DNA of 5,493 nucleotides. Origin: Cytophagales bacterium (lineage in GTDB: Bacteria > Bacteroidota > Bacteroidia > Cytophagales > UBA9547). Below, piece by piece: positions 1 through 5,493 of this stretch. The stretch lies in the NCBI GenBank assembly GCA_025360395.1, contig JANYCH010000011.1:1-5493 (forward strand). Direction: 5' to 3'. Positions within the stretch are counted from its first letter, which is position 1, and each line of letters opens with the position of its first letter. The notes below the pieces were generated by a model, which did not search any database, was not told the DNA's origin, and saw only the letters and a list, made by a program, of their open reading frames with translations. The position numbers and the translations under genes were made by a program.

Positions 1-235
1 CATTTGAGTCAACTTTAATTGTCGAAGGAATAGAACCATTATAAGTTATGGTAACATTTGTAACAGAATTCCCTGATATTTCCTTTATACCTTTAGCCTG
101 ACAACTCCCTTCATTTCCTCCGCCAGAGGTATTTTCAACTACGGTCACCGATGAAGGAGCTGGTTCATCATCCTTCTTTTTTTTACAGGCTATTAAGGAC
201 GAAATAATACTGATTGCAATAACTACTTTTTTCAT
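1..235 (-). CDS. Lipoprotein with probable surface-export signal, N-terminal part only
   Basis: The reading frame is open from an ATG at 235-233 to the left edge, giving 78 residues of an incomplete protein. It starts MKKVVIAISIISSLIAC: two lysines, a hydrophobic core and a lipobox (L14-I15-A16-C17), so it should be cleaved by signal peptidase II and lipidated on Cys17. Four lysines and then D22-D23-E24 follow. The K-D-D-E stretch resembles the lipoprotein export signal that sends lipoproteins to the cell surface in Capnocytophaga and other Bacteroidota; surface location is therefore inferred. Residues about 25-45 are a Pro/Ser/Gly-rich linker, after which a Thr/Val/Ile-rich, beta-looking region begins. 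I do not recognise the family. The start lies 13 bases after the stop of the upstream epimerase gene, with no obvious Shine-Dalgarno sequence or terminator between, so co-transcription is likely. An A8 run encodes Lys18-20. Confidence 0.8.
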   Translation of the reverse strand, partial: MKKVVIAISIISSLIACKKKKDDEPAPSSVTVVENTSGGGNEGSCQAKGIKEISGNSVTNVTITYNGSIPSTIKVDSN

Positions 236-248
236 AGGGTATGATTAA

Positions 249-1226
249 TTAAACTACTAATTCTTTAAATGTTATTGAGAGTCCTTCTTTAATACTATAT
301 ATTGGTTGGTAGCCTAAAAGTAACGCAGAGGAAGACAAATCTGCCAAACTATTTTTTATATCTCCACTCCTTTCTGGCTGATGCATTCTATTTATTGTAC
401 ATTCAGCAATTTCCTCAACGTATTTTACAACATCCAGTAATGAATAACTGCTTCCGCAACCAACATTAAAAGCCATACCTGCTGTTTTACTTCCTGAAAT
501 GATTGCACAACTAATAGCCTGTACAGCGTTAGCCACATAAGTAAAGTCCCGGGATTGCAATCCATCTCCGTTAATTTTTAATTCCTGAAAGCCTTTTGCA
601 GCCGACATGACCAATGGGAGAAAAGCAGCATATGGGCCATTGGCGGTTTGCCTGGGGCCAAAAATATTGAAAAACCTTAATCCAATTGTTTTCAAACCAT
701 AAAGACTATGGAATAATTTAGCATAAGCTTCATTATTTTGTTTGGTTAATGCATAAGGCGATAGTGGATGCCCTTCATTTCCTTCTACTTTAGGTGAAAA
801 TAAATTGTCTCCGTAAACTGAGGAAGAAGAAGCATAAATACATTTGGATACTTTATTTTGATGGGCAGCCCACAAAATATTTAAAAATCCAGTTGAATTG
901 GCCTCATTAGTTGCAAGTGGGTTGGCAACGCTTCTTGGTACAGATCCTAAAGCGGCCAAATGGATCATGACATCTATATTTTTGCTAGAGTTTAAACAAT
1001 CTTCATGAATTGTAATATCTCCCTTTAAAAATTCTACATTGCTTTTATTAAGAAGATGTTGGATGTTATTTAAACTACCGGTTGAAAGGTTATCTAAAAC
1101 AACAATTTTTTTTGCTTTTGCCTCGACAAGAAAATCACATACATGAGAACCAATAAAACCTGCCCCTCCTGTAAGAAGAAAAGAGATATTAGAAAAATCA
1201 GGAATGTCTGGGAAAATATGATACAT
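249..1226 (-). CDS. UDP-hexose / UDP-N-acetylhexosamine 4-epimerase, WbpP-like extended SDR
   Basis: This 325-residue cytoplasmic enzyme belongs to the extended short-chain dehydrogenase/reductase family. It probably interconverts UDP-GlcNAc and UDP-GalNAc, perhaps also UDP-Glc and UDP-Gal, for polysaccharide synthesis. Visible motifs: the NAD-binding loop G20-G21-x-G23-x-x-G26; acidic D45 at the end of beta-2, favouring NAD(H); GDI at 69-71; HLAA at 89-92; GSVPRS at 94-99, typical of WbpP-type enzymes; the serine cluster 133-136 before VYG; the catalytic pair Y158/K162 (YALTK); RFFNIFGPRQ at 184-193; and GDG...RDFTYV at 220-231. By recalled alignment, S293 in NSLAD matches WbpP Ser306, the small residue that leaves room for an N-acetyl group where E. 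coli GalE has Tyr299. The roughly 15-residue N-terminal extension and the length resemble WbpP (341 residues). It lies 5 bases after the preceding gene's stop. Family is confident; exact substrate is inferred. Confidence 0.9.
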   Translation of the reverse strand: MYHIFPDIPDFSNISFLLTGGAGFIGSHVCDFLVEAKAKKIVVLDNLSTGSLNNIQHLLNKSNVEFLKGDITIHEDCLNSSKNIDVMIHLAALGSVPRSVANPLATNEANSTGFLNILWAAHQNKVSKCIYASSSSVYGDNLFSPKVEGNEGHPLSPYALTKQNNEAYAKLFHSLYGLKTIGLRFFNIFGPRQTANGPYAAFLPLVMSAAKGFQELKINGDGLQSRDFTYVANAVQAISCAIISGSKTAGMAFNVGCGSSYSLLDVVKYVEEIAECTINRMHQPERSGDIKNSLADLSSSALLLGYQPIYSIKEGLSITFKELVV

Positions 1227-1231
1227 CTAAA

Positions 1232-2170
1232 TTATTTCTTTTCTAAAAAATTAAATACATTAATAGCTTCTTCTTTGAATTTTGGATCGGAATTATAATT
1301 GACTATTGATTTTAGTTTGGAGGAGCTTACGTATAGTCGGTCAGGATATTCTGACTTGTCTTCTTCATTTACAGATAAACCAACGTCCTCGTTAAATCTT
1401 TCCAAATAAGCATTTTTGATTAATTGGGCAATTTCCAGCATCTGATAAGTCTTCTCCCCGGATAAATTATAAGTATTATTTGTAGGTTCTTGAGAAATTA
1501 AAGATTCAACAATTCTGCATACATCTCCCATCCATATAAAATCACGTGGAGCAAGTCCATTAGATTTCAAAATGATTTTCTTTTTTTCAAAAGCTGATCT
1601 AGCAAGATCATTTAATACGAGATACCATTTTGAAGAATCATAATCCTTAGGGCAACCATAACTGTTGGTAAGCCTTAAAATTGTATAGGGAATTTTTTGA
1701 TTATAATGAAATAGCTTTACATAACCTTCTGCAAATAAATGGCTTAAACCATAATCATTTTTAGTTTCAAGAGTTGTATCTTCAGTTATTTCTCCACTGT
1801 ATTTACCATACACCTGAAAAGTTGAAAAATAGATAAAATGTTTAACCTTGCAATTCTTCAGAGCATCTAAAACATTTCTTGTTCCCCAGGCATTGACGTC
1901 AATAGCAAGCTTAGCATATCCTTGAACAAAACCATCATTCACACTGGCACAATGAACCACATAATCAAACTCCTTCCCGGATAACTGTTCTAAACAATCG
2001 TTTTCATTAGAAATATCACAGTGAATAGTATTAAACCCATCTATACCTTCAAGTTTCCTTTCATTACGTGTTAAAACATAAACTTCCCAGCCTTTGGCCA
2101 CAAAATGTTGAGTAAGCCATGAGCCAAGATTGCCCATTCCACCTGTGATAAGTATTTTATTAAGAGCCAT
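1232..2170 (-). CDS. NAD(P)-dependent sugar-nucleotide epimerase/dehydratase or reductase (extended SDR) with Y-x3-H active site
   Basis: This 312-residue cytoplasmic protein is an extended SDR, most likely acting on a nucleotide sugar. The Rossmann loop is G10-G11-x-G13-x-x-G16 (GGMGNLG). Beta-2 ends in T34-R35-N36 rather than an acidic residue, which in this family often means NADP(H). HCAS is at 73-76. T117 in STFQVYG (116-122) sits where RmlB-type enzymes have their catalytic Thr. Y140 is the expected catalytic tyrosine, but the segment reads YGLSH, so His144 replaces the usual lysine (codon at 1741-1739). LRLTNSYG (165-172) and RDFIWMGDV (209-217) complete the family pattern. It is first in the minus-strand group and diverges from the patatin gene. 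NADP(H) use would suit a ketosugar reductase, perhaps on a CDP-sugar given the nearby rfbF, but an epimerase is equally possible; activity cannot be assigned. No clear Shine-Dalgarno sequence precedes the ATG. Confidence 0.88.
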   Translation of the reverse strand: MALNKILITGGMGNLGSWLTQHFVAKGWEVYVLTRNERKLEGIDGFNTIHCDISNENDCLEQLSGKEFDYVVHCASVNDGFVQGYAKLAIDVNAWGTRNVLDALKNCKVKHFIYFSTFQVYGKYSGEITEDTTLETKNDYGLSHLFAEGYVKLFHYNQKIPYTILRLTNSYGCPKDYDSSKWYLVLNDLARSAFEKKKIILKSNGLAPRDFIWMGDVCRIVESLISQEPTNNTYNLSGEKTYQMLEIAQLIKNAYLERFNEDVGLSVNEEDKSEYPDRLYVSSSKLKSIVNYNSDPKFKEEAINVFNFLEKK

Positions 2171-2212
2171 TGTAAATATGAATTCCCGAAAATAACATGT
2201 TTTTCCTTAAAT

Positions 2213-2228
2213 GCTTATGTTAACAAGC
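2213..2228. repeat. Imperfect palindrome in the divergent intergenic region
   Basis: The 16 bases GCTTATGTTAACAAGC form an interrupted palindrome: arms GCTT and AAGC surround a GTTAAC centre, with two extra bases (AT) on the left. A second, overlapping inverted repeat pairs TAACAT (2193-2198) with ATGTTA (2217-2222). Either could be a regulator site or a small leader structure for the minus-strand transcript. In AT-rich intergenic DNA such repeats also occur by chance, so this is only a candidate. Confidence 0.2.
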
Positions 2229-2242
2229 GATCTTCAGGTTTT

Positions 2243-2272
2243 TAAAATTAATTTCATCTTAAAAAACTACAA
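2243..2272 (-). promoter_or_regulatory. Candidate Bacteroidota-type promoter for the minus-strand sugar operon
   Basis: Read on the minus strand, TTG (2272-2270) is followed after 19 bases by TAATTTTA (2250-2243). This matches the phylum's TAnnTTTG -7 element except for the final base, with a normal spacing to the -33 TTG. Transcription would start near 2237, leaving a leader of roughly 65 bases before the ATG at 2170. The region is very AT-rich, so a chance match is quite possible. Confidence 0.33.
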
Positions 2273-2297
2273 TTATTAAACTGAATGTGTCAATTTA

Positions 2298-2326
2298 TTG
2301 TAAACATATTATCTGATTTACGTTAG
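2298..2326 (+). promoter_or_regulatory. Candidate Bacteroidota-type promoter for the patatin/rfbF group
   Basis: TTG at 2298-2300 is followed after 18 bases by TACGTTAG (2319-2326), one mismatch from TAnnTTTG. Transcription would start around 2331-2334, giving a short leader of about 30 bases before the ATG at 2364. This is the best plus-strand match I found between the two divergent genes; it is suggestive only. Confidence 0.33.
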
Positions 2327-2330
2327 AATA

Positions 2331-2363
2331 AAAGGAAGTGATCGGACTCCGCTTACTGTTGCC
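2331..2363 (+). promoter_or_regulatory. AAAGGA plus leader hairpin before the patatin start codon
   Basis: A Shine-Dalgarno-like AAAGGA lies at 2331-2336, 27 bases before the ATG at 2364, which is too far for normal use. The bases between contain an imperfect inverted repeat: 2337-2345 (AGTGATCGG) pairs with 2349-2357 (CCGCTTACT) around a 3-base loop (ACT). It has seven Watson-Crick pairs, one G-U pair and one mismatch. If it folds, only six bases (2358-2363) separate its base from the ATG, restoring ordinary ribosome-binding-site spacing. The pairing is visible; function is inferred. No in-frame ATG, GTG or TTG exists between the upstream stop at 2301-2303 and 2364, so the ATG choice is sound. 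Confidence 0.35.
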
Positions 2364-4694
2364 ATGTTTGGACAAAAAATTTTATATTCTTTCCCTGTAC
2401 AACTTCTTATAAATCATATTAAGAAGAACCAGGTCATGCTTTTAATCTGGTTTCTTTTGTTTGGTTTTGTTTCTCAACAACTGGGACAATGGATGGGAAT
2501 CCCCTATCTGTTTCTGGATCCTGAATACATTGGAAATGTAGATGAAAGGAGCATGTTCATTCTGGGTATGTCTTTTGGAATTTTCAACATGTCATTCCAG
2601 TTAACGAGTTATATTCTTGATAGTAACAGGTTTAATTTCTTAGGAACCCTGCCTAGCCCATTTATTCTATTTTTTCAAAATAACAGTATAATCCCTGCTG
2701 TTTTTATAATTTCCTATTTTTATAACTTTTTTCAATTTCAGTATAATAGCGGATTTGAGAACCTCCTACAAATAATATTAGAAGCAGGATCCTTCCTGGT
2801 GGGAGCTTTTCTCATTAAATTTATTCTTTTGCATTATTTCAGGTTGTCAAACAAAGACATGTTCAAATTACTGGCGAATAACCTTGAGTTTACTTTTCGC
2901 CAAAACAAATTCAATAGGGTTAATGTGTTAAAGAACATATCTATAGCTAAAAAAAGCAAATACAAAGTTGATTATTATTATCAGTTTCCTTTGAGTTTAC
3001 TTCCAATAGATAAGACTAAAACAATAGATAAAAGTTTACTGATCAAGGTTTTTGATCAAAACCATATGAATGCCGTCTTCATAGAGGTTCTTATCTTTGT
3101 TTTGATTGTCTTGTTTGGCCAGTTCAATGATATTCCTGCCTTACAAATCCCTGCAGGGGCTAGTGCCTTTATTTTCTTCTCATTTGTCATTATGCTTACC
3201 GGGGCTCTCTCTTATTGGTTAAAGGGTTGGGCAATTTCTACTGTGGTGGTGATATTTTTCTTTTTAAATTATTTTACTAAAAATGGAATATTAAAGCTTG
3301 ATAATGAAGCTTTTGGGATTAATTATCATATTTCAAAACCCGATTTTTCTTTAGAGCACCTTTCATCCCTTTCGTCTGATGAGAACTATTTGGCCGATCG
3401 GGACAGCACAATTAAAATCCTGGAAAACTGGAAGGCAAAATTTCCTTTGGAGAATAAACCAAAAATGATCTTCGTTTGTACCAGTGGTGGCGGACAACGG
3501 GCTGCTGTCTGGGCTTTCAATGCTTTACAGGTCGTTGATAAAGGCACTGATGGAAAACTTATAAAAAATTGTTTCCTAATGACTGGTGCCTCCGGAGGAA
3601 TGATTGGATCAGCATTTTTTAGGGACCTCTATTTCAGGTATAAAACAGGTCAGATCCCCGATTACCATGACGAAAAATATGTTGATGCAATTGCAAAGGA
3701 TGTTTTAAACCCTCTATTGTTTAATTTTTTTGTTAATGACATTTTTTTTCGCGTAAGGAATTTCGAGTTAAATGGTTTGAAATATACCAAAGACCGTGGT
3801 TTTGCTTTTGAACAGCAGCTTAGCCGCAATACAGGAATGAACCTGGATAGAAATTTAATGTTTTTGGAAAAGCCTGAAAAGAATTCAGAAATACCACTTA
3901 TTATACTTTCACCTACAATTGTAAATGATGGAAGGAAACTTTATATCTCCCCCCAAAATATTTCTTATATGTGTACTGCTGAACTTAGTTCAAAACACAA
4001 TACAGAACAAAGAGTTAAAGGGGTTGAGTTCAGGCGAATGTTTAAGGATCAATGGGCAGACAGTTTAAGGTTCATGAGTGGCCTTAGAATGAGTGCAACA
4101 TTTCCCTATATCACTCCTAACGTGGTTTTGCCAAGTTACCCCGCTATGGAAATAATGGATGCCGGCCTTTCAGACAATTATGGATTTACTGACGCTATGC
4201 GATTTTTATTTGTTTTCCGGGATTGGATAAGCCAAAATACCAGCGGAGTGGTAATTGTTTCTATCCGGGATTCTGATAAAGAAACCCAGGTAGAGAAAAG
4301 AAAAGGACAAACAATATTTGAAAAGTTTTTCAACCCAATTGGCAGTTTATACCATAACTGGGACATGCTTCAGGATATTAACAATGACAACCTGGTAGAT
4401 TATGCAAAAGGCTGGTATCCGGGCAATTTGGATGTAATCAATTTTCAATACAAACCACAATCTGTCAACATTCCGAAAGAAAGTAAGGGACGAACTATTG
4501 CAATAGATAAAAAGGATGTAAAAAGGGCATCTTTGAGCTGGCACTTAACCAAAAGAGAAAGAGAAAGCATAAAACAGGCGATATATGGCGCTAACAATGT
4601 GGCCGCCCTCGAAAAACTCAAAATTCTTTTAAGACAAACAGATACTACTTCCGGCACAAAAAATCCAATCCAACATATCTCCGAAAAATTTTAG
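2364..4694 (+). CDS. Patatin-like phospholipase domain fused to an N-terminal multi-pass membrane region
   Basis: This 776-residue protein should be an integral membrane acyl hydrolase. By eye, hydrophobic segments lie near residues 23-41, 63-82, 97-121, 133-157, 237-252, 264-284 and 287-304, about seven in all, with a long basic loop at 158-234. The patatin domain runs from about 366 to 640. Its oxyanion-hole glycine loop is S374-G375-G376-G377-x-R379, the nucleophile elbow is G408-A409-S410-G411-G412 with Ser410 as nucleophile, the conserved MSATFPYITP is at 576-585, and the dyad aspartate is D599 in DAGLSDNYG (usual DGG/DGA is here DAG). The Ser/Asp pair is intact, so a lipid or ester hydrolase is expected; phospholipid is the usual substrate, but the real one is unknown. 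Residues about 640-776 are a charged tail I do not recognise. The gene ends in TAG, 23 bases before rfbF, so the two may share a transcript. The positive-inside rule would place the long loop in the cytoplasm and the catalytic domain in the periplasm, but this depends on the segment count. Confidence 0.88.
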   Translation: MFGQKILYSFPVQLLINHIKKNQVMLLIWFLLFGFVSQQLGQWMGIPYLFLDPEYIGNVDERSMFILGMSFGIFNMSFQLTSYILDSNRFNFLGTLPSPFILFFQNNSIIPAVFIISYFYNFFQFQYNSGFENLLQIILEAGSFLVGAFLIKFILLHYFRLSNKDMFKLLANNLEFTFRQNKFNRVNVLKNISIAKKSKYKVDYYYQFPLSLLPIDKTKTIDKSLLIKVFDQNHMNAVFIEVLIFVLIVLFGQFNDIPALQIPAGASAFIFFSFVIMLTGALSYWLKGWAISTVVVIFFFLNYFTKNGILKLDNEAFGINYHISKPDFSLEHLSSLSSDENYLADRDSTIKILENWKAKFPLENKPKMIFVCTSGGGQRAAVWAFNALQVVDKGTDGKLIKNCFLMTGASGGMIGSAFFRDLYFRYKTGQIPDYHDEKYVDAIAKDVLNPLLFNFFVNDIFFRVRNFELNGLKYTKDRGFAFEQQLSRNTGMNLDRNLMFLEKPEKNSEIPLIILSPTIVNDGRKLYISPQNISYMCTAELSSKHNTEQRVKGVEFRRMFKDQWADSLRFMSGLRMSATFPYITPNVVLPSYPAMEIMDAGLSDNYGFTDAMRFLFVFRDWISQNTSGVVIVSIRDSDKETQVEKRKGQTIFEKFFNPIGSLYHNWDMLQDINNDNLVDYAKGWYPGNLDVINFQYKPQSVNIPKESKGRTIAIDKKDVKRASLSWHLTKRERESIKQAIYGANNVAALEKLKILLRQTDTTSGTKNPIQHISEKF

Positions 4695-4696
4695 TT

Positions 4697-4710
4697 ATTT
4701 GTGGTCAAAT
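4697..4710 (+). other. Small hairpin with T run between patatin gene and rfbF
   Basis: ATTTG (4697-4701) and CAAAT (4706-4710) are perfect inverted repeats around TGGT, followed by four more Ts (4711-4714). The five-pair stem has only one G-C pair, so it is too weak for a convincing intrinsic terminator. It sits just before the rfbF ATG and might slightly modulate read-through or translation, or mean nothing. Confidence 0.15.
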
Positions 4711-4717
4711 TTTTAAA

Positions 4718-5485
4718 ATGAAGGTCGTAATACTTGCTGGAGGGTACGGAACAAGGTTGGGTGAGTTAACAGACATCCGACCAAAACCAATGGTAGAAAT
4801 TGGCGGTAAGCCTATTATCTGGCATATAATGAAAATATATTCTTCCCATGGATTTAACGAATTTGTTATTTTATTGGGGTATAAAGGATACATTATCAAA
4901 GAATACTTTGCCAATTATTTTCTTCACCAGAGCGATGTAACAATCAACCTTGGAGATAACAGTATGGAAGTTCACAATAACTCTTCAGAACCCTGGAAGG
5001 TAACCTTGATAGAAACAGGGAAAGAAACCATGACAGGCGGAAGAATAAAGCAAGCTAAAAAGTATGTTGGTAATGAACCCTTCCTTTGTACATATGGTGA
5101 TGGGGTTTCAAATGTCGACATAACAGAATTGGTAAAGTTCCACAAGTCCCATGGTAAATTGCTAACCATGACTGCCATACAACCTGAAGGACGATATGGG
5201 GCATTGGAATTTGATGGAAACAGAGTAAATTCTTTTCTTGAAAAACCTAAAGGTGATGGTTCCTGGATTAATGGCGGATTTTTTGTATGCCAACCAGAAG
5301 TGTTTGATTATATTGAAAATAATTCGACAGTATTTGAAAAAGAACCAATAGAAACTCTTGCCAGAGAGGGAAATGTAATGGGATACAAACATCATGATTT
5401 CTGGCAATGTATGGATACCTTACGCGATAAGAACAAGTTAGAAGAACTTTGGGATTCTACTAATCCACCATGGAAGAATTGGTAA
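4718..5485 (+). CDS. rfbF: Glucose-1-phosphate cytidylyltransferase (CDP-glucose pyrophosphorylase)
   Basis: This 255-residue cytoplasmic enzyme joins CTP and alpha-D-glucose-1-phosphate to give CDP-glucose and pyrophosphate (EC 2.7.7.33), the first step towards CDP-3,6-dideoxyhexoses such as abequose, paratose, tyvelose and ascarylose, and towards other CDP-6-deoxysugars. It is full length; Salmonella RfbF has 257 residues. Motifs: nucleotide-binding LAGGYGTRL at 6-14, RPKPM at 21-25 with K23, the metal-binding TYGDG at 125-129 with D128, EKPKGDGSWINGGFF at 175-189, and the family-typical FWQCMDTLRD at 228-237 with D233. The last two blocks, especially SWINGGFF and WQCMDT, separate RfbF from the related glucose-1-phosphate thymidylyl- and uridylyltransferases. 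No good Shine-Dalgarno sequence precedes the ATG, as is common in Bacteroidota. It follows the patatin gene by 23 bases and ends 8 bases before the window edge; a CDP-glucose 4,6-dehydratase gene is the expected next neighbour. Confidence 0.95.
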   Translation: MKVVILAGGYGTRLGELTDIRPKPMVEIGGKPIIWHIMKIYSSHGFNEFVILLGYKGYIIKEYFANYFLHQSDVTINLGDNSMEVHNNSSEPWKVTLIETGKETMTGGRIKQAKKYVGNEPFLCTYGDGVSNVDITELVKFHKSHGKLLTMTAIQPEGRYGALEFDGNRVNSFLEKPKGDGSWINGGFFVCQPEVFDYIENNSTVFEKEPIETLAREGNVMGYKHHDFWQCMDTLRDKNKLEELWDSTNPPWKNW

Positions 5486-5493
5486 ATAGTTTC

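Noticed and set aside
2193..2222. TAACAT/ATGTTA inverted repeat with an 18-base spacer
   Set aside because: Six A/T-rich pairs with a long spacer are expected by chance in such DNA; mentioned only alongside the overlapping palindrome.
3480..4190. Possible loss of activity in the patatin domain because DGG/DGA reads DAG and the oxyanion loop lacks the usual DGGG
   Set aside because: The catalytic Asp (D599), the nucleophile Ser410 and the GGGxR loop are all present, so these look like subfamily differences rather than decay.
4178..4657. Three short open frames on the minus strand (4178-4366, 4347-4544, 4445-4657)
   Set aside because: They lie wholly inside the patatin gene, overlap one another, and have no recognisable motif; they are antisense shadows of the real coding frame.
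4697..4714. Intrinsic terminator between the patatin gene and rfbF
   Set aside because: The stem is five base pairs with one G-C pair and the T run is short. It is listed only as a weak hairpin, not as a terminator.
4705..5407. Minus-strand open frames (4705-4914, 4972-5178, 5162-5407)
   Set aside because: Nearly all of each lies antisense to the clearly recognisable rfbF gene; compositions are unlike real proteins and no start signals are seen.
1..5493. CRISPR arrays, tRNA or rRNA genes, insertion-sequence ends, long repeats
   Set aside because: None could be seen; coding density is high and the only noncoding stretch above 30 bases is the 193-base divergent region.

Overview
This AT-rich window looks like part of a surface-polysaccharide (O-antigen or capsule) locus from a member of the Bacteroidota. 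Several signs point there. Shine-Dalgarno sequences are weak or absent before most genes. There are loose matches to the Bacteroidota promoter pattern (TTG, about 19 bases, TAnnTTTG). One lipoprotein carries an acidic K-D-D-E stretch just after its lipidated cysteine, which resembles the lipoprotein export signal described in that phylum. The genus cannot be told from the sequence.

Layout: five genes lie in two divergent groups around a 193-base intergenic region (2171-2363). On the minus strand, reading leftwards, are an extended SDR sugar-nucleotide enzyme (2170 to 1232), a WbpP-like UDP-hexose/UDP-N-acetylhexosamine 4-epimerase (1226 to 249) and the beginning of a lipoprotein cut off by the window edge (235 to 1). 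The gaps are only 5 and 13 bases, so these three are probably one transcript. On the plus strand are a 776-residue membrane protein with a C-terminal patatin-like lipase domain (2364-4694) and, 23 bases later, glucose-1-phosphate cytidylyltransferase RfbF (4718-5485). The plus-strand group probably continues past the right edge.

How the genes fit together: RfbF makes CDP-glucose, the entry to CDP-linked 6-deoxy- and 3,6-dideoxyhexoses, so the next genes outside the window are expected to be a CDP-glucose 4,6-dehydratase (RfbG type) and later enzymes. The WbpP-like protein would supply UDP-GalNAc or UDP-Gal. The second SDR has features suggesting NADP(H) use and could be a ketosugar reductase or an epimerase. 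The patatin protein is the odd one out: a predicted polytopic membrane lipid hydrolase among sugar-nucleotide genes.

Points most worth a second look: the SDR at 1232-2170 has His where the catalytic Lys of Y-x3-K is expected; the patatin gene has an AAAGGA sequence too far from its ATG but separated from it by an imperfect hairpin that would restore normal spacing if looped out; the patatin enzyme is joined to about seven membrane segments; and the lipoprotein has a probable surface-export signal encoded partly by an A8 run. No RNA gene, insertion sequence, CRISPR array or clear terminator was seen.
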